Shown: piece by piece, positions 60,240-64,000 of the stretch
Position numbering within the stretch: position 1 is the stretch's first letter
How the letters are laid out: each line of letters starts with the position of its first letter
NCBI GenBank assembly: GCA_902478055.1
Contig: CABSJL010000001.1
Span: 1 to 64,000 of the forward strand
Source: an uncultured Veillonella sp.
Lineage (GTDB): Bacteria > Bacillota > Negativicutes > Veillonellales > Veillonellaceae
DNA length: 64,000 bases
Direction of reading: 5' to 3'
Program-made: the position numbers and the translations under genes
The notes under the pieces: generated by a model
The model's input: only the letters and a program-made list of their open reading frames with translations
The model's database searches: none
What the model was told of the DNA's origin: nothing

Positions 60240-62423
60240 ATGCGTGTCGCACAAGTTATTATTAATAGACCTGCTAAACAACTTCATAAACCATTAAGCT
60301 ACTTAATGCCTGAAAAGTTTGGAAATGTCTTACCTGGCACACGTGTACTTATTCCATTAGGCAATAGTCGTGAAGAGGGTATTCTAATTGGTTATGAAGA
60401 ATTATTAGAACCCCCTGAATTTAAATTACGAAATATTGTTCAAGTATTAGACAATGAACCGTGGTTTACACCTGAAATGATGGATACTGCACGTCGTTTA
60501 AATGAATATTATTTATTCTCTTATGGCGATGCATTGCGTTTGTTTACAGTTAATAAAACCCTTAAATCCTATGAAGCGCCTAAGGAAGAATGGCTTGTTG
60601 TTACGCCTGCTTTTTCTGTAGAACAATTTAGTGAGCGAAAAAAGAAGCAACGAGAGTTAGCCAAATATTTACTTGAAGTAGGTGGTGCATCAAAAGCTTT
60701 ATTATTGGCCAAAGGATTTTCTCGTATGGTCATTAAACAAGTGAGTGAAGCTAAGGGGATTACCAATGAATCTAGATTTAAAGCTACAAAGACTACCTTT
60801 GATGAACTGTTTACAGAAGAAGTAAATATACCATTAACTGATGCACAACAAGCGGTATATAAGCCTATTCAAGAGGCGATGAATTCACATCAACATAAAA
60901 CCTTTTTATTGCATGGTGTAACAGGTAGTGGGAAAACGCAACTGTATTTAAAAGCCACAGCCCGCTGTATAAGTCAAGATAAGACCGCTATTATACTGGT
61001 TCCAGAAATTATTTTGACAGATCAAATTGTACGGCGCTTTGTAGAAACCTTTGGTGATGAAGTTGTAGTATTTCATAGTAAATTGACGGTCCAACAACGT
61101 AATAATAACTGGGAGCGTTTACGTCGCAAGGATAGTCATATTATTATTGGTGCCCGATCAGCAGTTTTTGCTCCAGCAGAGGATATTGGTCTTATCGTAG
61201 TCGATGAAGAACACGATACATCTTATAAGCAAGAGGATATGGTTCGTTATCATGCCCGTAACGTTGCCTTATGGCGTGGAGAAGCACATGGTTGTCCTGT
61301 CATATTAGGTTCCGCTACACCAGCTGTTACTTCTTATTATAAAGCTAAGCAAGGGGAGTATCATTTGCTAGAGTTGCCTCATCGAATTTTTGAACAACCC
61401 ATGCCAAAGGTAACGATTGTTGATATGAAGGAAGAAATTCTTCATGGCAACTATTCTGTTTTTTCTGATGCTATGAGTAGCTTGATTCAAAAAACATTGA
61501 ACGAACATAATCAAATGATTATTCTTTTAAATAGACGTGGTTACAATACATTTGTTATGTGTAGAGACTGTGGAGAAACCATTATGTGTCCACATTGTGA
61601 TGTGGCAATGGTGTATCATCAAGCTGGTGAGGAATTGCGTTGTCACTATTGTGAACATCATGAACCAATTCCTACGGTATGCCCAAAATGTAATAGCAAA
61701 CGTATTAAGTTCTTTGGTTCAGGCACACAAAAGGTTGAAGAAGAATTACGACGGCACTTTAAATCTGCACGTATTGCTCGACTTGATCAAGATGTGACAA
61801 AGAATAAGCAATTAGCAGAAGATATTTTACATGATTTTGGGGCCCATAAATATGATATTTTATTGGGAACTCAAATGGTATCAAAAGGGCATGACTTTAA
61901 AGATGTAACAGCTGTTGGTATTTTAACGGCTGATTCCGTTTTAAATATTCCTGTATATACTGCATCTGAACGAACTTTTGATCTGCTTACCCAGACTTCT
62001 GGTAGGGCTGGTAGAGGTGATAAAACGGGCAGTGTTGTTATACAAACATATAATCCTTTAAATTATGCTATAATAAAGAGTAAGGCTCATGATTATGTAG
62101 GCTTTTACAATGAAGAAATTCAAAATCGTAAAGCCTTAGGATATCCTCCATTTAGAGAGATGATACATATGGTAGTGCGTCATCAGAACATGGACACCTT
62201 GGAGACCATTGCTAATCGCATTGTAAGCGATTTAGAGGCTCATAAAGATAATAGCGATATGCTCATCAATGGTCCTTATGAAGCAAGTATTAAAAAGGTA
62301 CGGGATATGTATCGTTTAGCGATTATGATTCGCGGTACCGATTTATCAAATTTAAAAGAATATATATATAATTCGTGGATCTTCACACAAGAAGGACTTT
62401 TGATTGATGTAGATCCAGTTTAG
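60240..62423 (+). CDS. priA: Primosomal protein N' (PriA helicase)
   Basis: Replication-restart helicase of 727 residues. The N-terminal DNA-binding part (about 1-190) is followed by Walker A GVTGSGKTQ near 226-234 and DEEHD near 322-326. Eight cysteines in CRDCG, CPHC, CHYC and CPKC bind two zinc ions. GRAGRGD marks motif VI. AAAGGAAATAGTGT precedes the start. def follows after 13 bp. Confidence 0.96.
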   Translation: MRVAQVIINRPAKQLHKPLSYLMPEKFGNVLPGTRVLIPLGNSREEGILIGYEELLEPPEFKLRNIVQVLDNEPWFTPEMMDTARRLNEYYLFSYGDALRLFTVNKTLKSYEAPKEEWLVVTPAFSVEQFSERKKKQRELAKYLLEVGGASKALLLAKGFSRMVIKQVSEAKGITNESRFKATKTTFDELFTEEVNIPLTDAQQAVYKPIQEAMNSHQHKTFLLHGVTGSGKTQLYLKATARCISQDKTAIILVPEIILTDQIVRRFVETFGDEVVVFHSKLTVQQRNNNWERLRRKDSHIIIGARSAVFAPAEDIGLIVVDEEHDTSYKQEDMVRYHARNVALWRGEAHGCPVILGSATPAVTSYYKAKQGEYHLLELPHRIFEQPMPKVTIVDMKEEILHGNYSVFSDAMSSLIQKTLNEHNQMIILLNRRGYNTFVMCRDCGETIMCPHCDVAMVYHQAGEELRCHYCEHHEPIPTVCPKCNSKRIKFFGSGTQKVEEELRRHFKSARIARLDQDVTKNKQLAEDILHDFGAHKYDILLGTQMVSKGHDFKDVTAVGILTADSVLNIPVYTASERTFDLLTQTSGRAGRGDKTGSVVIQTYNPLNYAIIKSKAHDYVGFYNEEIQNRKALGYPPFREMIHMVVRHQNMDTLETIANRIVSDLEAHKDNSDMLINGPYEASIKKVRDMYRLAIMIRGTDLSNLKEYIYNSWIFTQEGLLIDVDPV

Positions 62424-62436
62424 TATAGGAGTATAA

Positions 62437-62925
62437 ATGGCAGTATTAGACGTTGTGAAAGCAGGTCATCCCGTTTTAAAACAAATTGCGGAACCTGTAG
62501 AACATGTTAATAAAAAACTTAGAGCCCTTATCGATGATATGGCTGAAACAATGTATGAAACCGAAGGTGTTGGACTGGCTGCACCTCAAGTAGCTGTATC
62601 TAAACGAATTATCGTCGTAGATGATCATGCTGGTAGTGGTCTCATTGCCTTAATTAATCCTGAAATCACTCATGCTGAAGGCTCCCAAGTGGGACCAGAA
62701 GGATGTTTGAGTGTACCTGGTTATTTTGGTGATGTTGAAAGATTCGATAAAATCACAGTTAAAGGAATTGACCCTCATAATAAAAAGGTAACAATTAAAG
62801 CTGAAGGATTCTTGGCGCGTATTTTTCAACATGAAATTGACCATTTAGAAGGGCATTTGTTTATTGAAAAAGCAACTAACTTACGATTGATTACGGATCA
62901 TCCAGAGGAGAAAGAAATTGTCTAA
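62437..62925 (+). CDS. def: Peptide deformylase
   Basis: Removes the formyl group from new proteins (162 residues). The three metal motifs are present: EGVGLAAPQV, EGCLSVPG with the metal-binding Cys, and QHEIDHLEG with two His and the catalytic Glu. It overlaps fmt by 8 bp. Confidence 0.97.
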   Translation: MAVLDVVKAGHPVLKQIAEPVEHVNKKLRALIDDMAETMYETEGVGLAAPQVAVSKRIIVVDDHAGSGLIALINPEITHAEGSQVGPEGCLSVPGYFGDVERFDKITVKGIDPHNKKVTIKAEGFLARIFQHEIDHLEGHLFIEKATNLRLITDHPEEKEIV

Positions 62926-63928
62926 TCAAAAACAATTGCGCGTCGTATTTATGGGGACACCAGACTTTTCCGTTCCTACTTTAGAAGCATTAATTAAGGC
63001 TGGACACTCTATAGTTGGTGTATACTGCCAGCCTGATAAACAAAAAGGTCGCGGTAAACAAGTTCAAATGCCACCTGTAAAAGTAGCAGCGCTGAAACAT
63101 AATTTACCTGTGTTCCAACCTGTCACCTTACGTGATGAACAAGTACAAGCGGAACTTGAAGCGTTACAACCTGATGTAGTAGTGGTTATTGCGTACGGTA
63201 AAATCTTACCGCCATGGCTTATTCGCTTACCTCAATATGGATGTATTAACGTCCATGCATCTATTTTACCTAAGTATAGAGGGGCTGCGCCGATTCATTA
63301 TGCCATTTTAAATGGGGATACTAAAACAGGTGTTACCATTATGCATATGGATGATGGTCTTGATACTGGTGACATTATCGATATCGTGGAAACCGATATC
63401 TTACCTGGTGAAACGACAGGGCAATTATTTGAACGTATGGCTGTACTTGGTGGCGAAACGATTGTTCCCGTATTAACTCGTTGGGTTAATGGGGAAATTG
63501 TGGCAACTCCACAAGATGATACAATGGCTACACACACTGCCAAAATTACAAAAGAAATGGGACATATTGATTGGTCTAAATCTGCGAATGAAATTGTAAA
63601 TCTCATTAGGGGACTTAATCCAGCACCTGGATGTTATACGTATCTCGATGGAAAACGCTTAAAAGTTTGGTCTGGAGAAGTGGTTCCAAGTGATACGACT
63701 CACTGTTTGATAGATGTCCATGGTAAACATGTACCAATTGCTATATCTGCTACAACCGTGCCTGGTACAATCGTATCTAAAACAGCTGGGTTAGGTGTAT
63801 TTTGTGGTGATGGAAATATAATTCTATTAACAGAAGTTCAACCAGAAAATAAAAAGCGTATTTCTGCTATAGATTTTATAAATGGTCATCAAATAAAGGA
63901 AGGTATCGTTTTTGGAGACTCAATGTAA
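62918..63928 (+). CDS. fmt: Methionyl-tRNA formyltransferase
   Basis: Formylates initiator Met-tRNA (336 residues), the step that def later reverses. MGTPDFSVPTLEAL, HASILPKYRGAAPI with the catalytic His, and GVTIMHMDDGLDTGDI are the family blocks. It starts at TTG 62918 inside def, 6 bp after AGGAGAAAGAAA. The C-terminal tRNA-binding domain covers about 210-330. Confidence 0.96.
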   Translation: MSNQKQLRVVFMGTPDFSVPTLEALIKAGHSIVGVYCQPDKQKGRGKQVQMPPVKVAALKHNLPVFQPVTLRDEQVQAELEALQPDVVVVIAYGKILPPWLIRLPQYGCINVHASILPKYRGAAPIHYAILNGDTKTGVTIMHMDDGLDTGDIIDIVETDILPGETTGQLFERMAVLGGETIVPVLTRWVNGEIVATPQDDTMATHTAKITKEMGHIDWSKSANEIVNLIRGLNPAPGCYTYLDGKRLKVWSGEVVPSDTTHCLIDVHGKHVPIAISATTVPGTIVSKTAGLGVFCGDGNIILLTEVQPENKKRISAIDFINGHQIKEGIVFGDSM

Positions 63929-64000
63929 GCAGTACGAAACGTATCCGTTATACCTTATATTATCATCAATTACATGTGCTTTAATTACTGCCATAATCGG
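63912..64000 (+). CDS. Start of a membrane-protein gene (partial)
   Basis: A frame starting at TTG 63912, with AAGGAAGG 8 bp upstream inside the end of fmt, runs open to the window edge (29 codons). It begins with 14 polar residues and then a hydrophobic stretch (YLILSSITCALITAII), as for a membrane protein. In related Firmicutes fmt is often followed by a DUF116 gene, which fits but cannot be tested on so few codons. Confidence 0.55.
   Translation, partial: METQCKQYETYPLYLILSSITCALITAII

Overview
This is an AT-rich bacterial chromosome segment made almost entirely of housekeeping operons read on the + strand. Gene order (rbfA-nrnA-truB-ribF; ftsE-ftsX-M23 peptidase-ctpA; obg-yhbY-proB-proA-nadD-yqeK-LCP-rsfS; scpA-scpB-rlu; cmk-plsC-ispH/S1-der-plsY-gpsA; yicC-remA-gmk-rpoZ-coaBC; priA-def-fmt) is of Firmicutes type. 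The IspH-S1 fusion, the phosphoethanolamine transferase that implies LPS, and the DUF5693-csaB pair together point to a diderm Firmicute of the Negativicutes, most likely Veillonella. The genus is an inference from content and composition, not from a database search.

Layout. 1-6.5 kb: translation, cofactor and repair genes ending in recD2 and comFC. 6.6-8.0 kb: a lone HD-GYP gene on the minus strand and a long intergenic region that holds a separately promoted, terminator-ended structured RNA of about 230 nt. 8.1-10.3 kb: an amino-acid ABC importer. 10.8-15.6 kb: csp, hpf, secA and prfB, the last with a programmed frameshift. 15.6-19.5 kb: DUF2993, DUF5693 and csaB, probably envelope. 19.5-25.2 kb: split transketolase, then a division module (ftsE, ftsX, M23 hydrolase, ctpA). 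25.2-33 kb: obg, proline synthesis, NAD synthesis, LCP protein, rsfS and a CvfB-like protein. 33-36.5 kb: trkA-trkH potassium uptake and an MBL hydrolase. 36.5-37 kb: five tRNAs (Asp, Phe, Gly, Cys, Leu). 37-40.7 kb: a DUF523 gene whose 3' end and terminator were hit by an IS256/IS1249-like element with intact inverted repeats and an 8-bp target duplication, then the phosphoethanolamine transferase. 40.8-51.9 kb: chromosome segregation, RNA modification, lipid, isoprenoid and CoA genes. 52-58.8 kb: rqcH (minus), yicC-remA-gmk-rpoZ-coaBC and a SulP transporter. 58.8-64 kb: SAM-I riboswitch and metK, then priA-def-fmt and the first codons of another gene.

Most genes overlap or lie within a few bases of the next, so transcription units are best read from the terminator hairpins listed. 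Several starts were moved from the longest open frame to a start with a proper Shine-Dalgarno sequence (secA, ftsX, the M23 gene, ctpA, csaB, cvfB, scpA, the rlu gene, the phosphoethanolamine transferase, rpoZ and the SulP gene, among others).

The observations most worth following up are the unassigned structured RNA at 7.6-7.85 kb, the prfB frameshift site that uses UAA instead of UGA, a terminator-like 13-bp perfect hairpin inside comFC, the IS insertion in a bidirectional terminator, the chorismate mutase-shikimate kinase fusion lacking a substrate-binding arginine, and a 49-residue membrane-protein gene wedged between proA and nadD.
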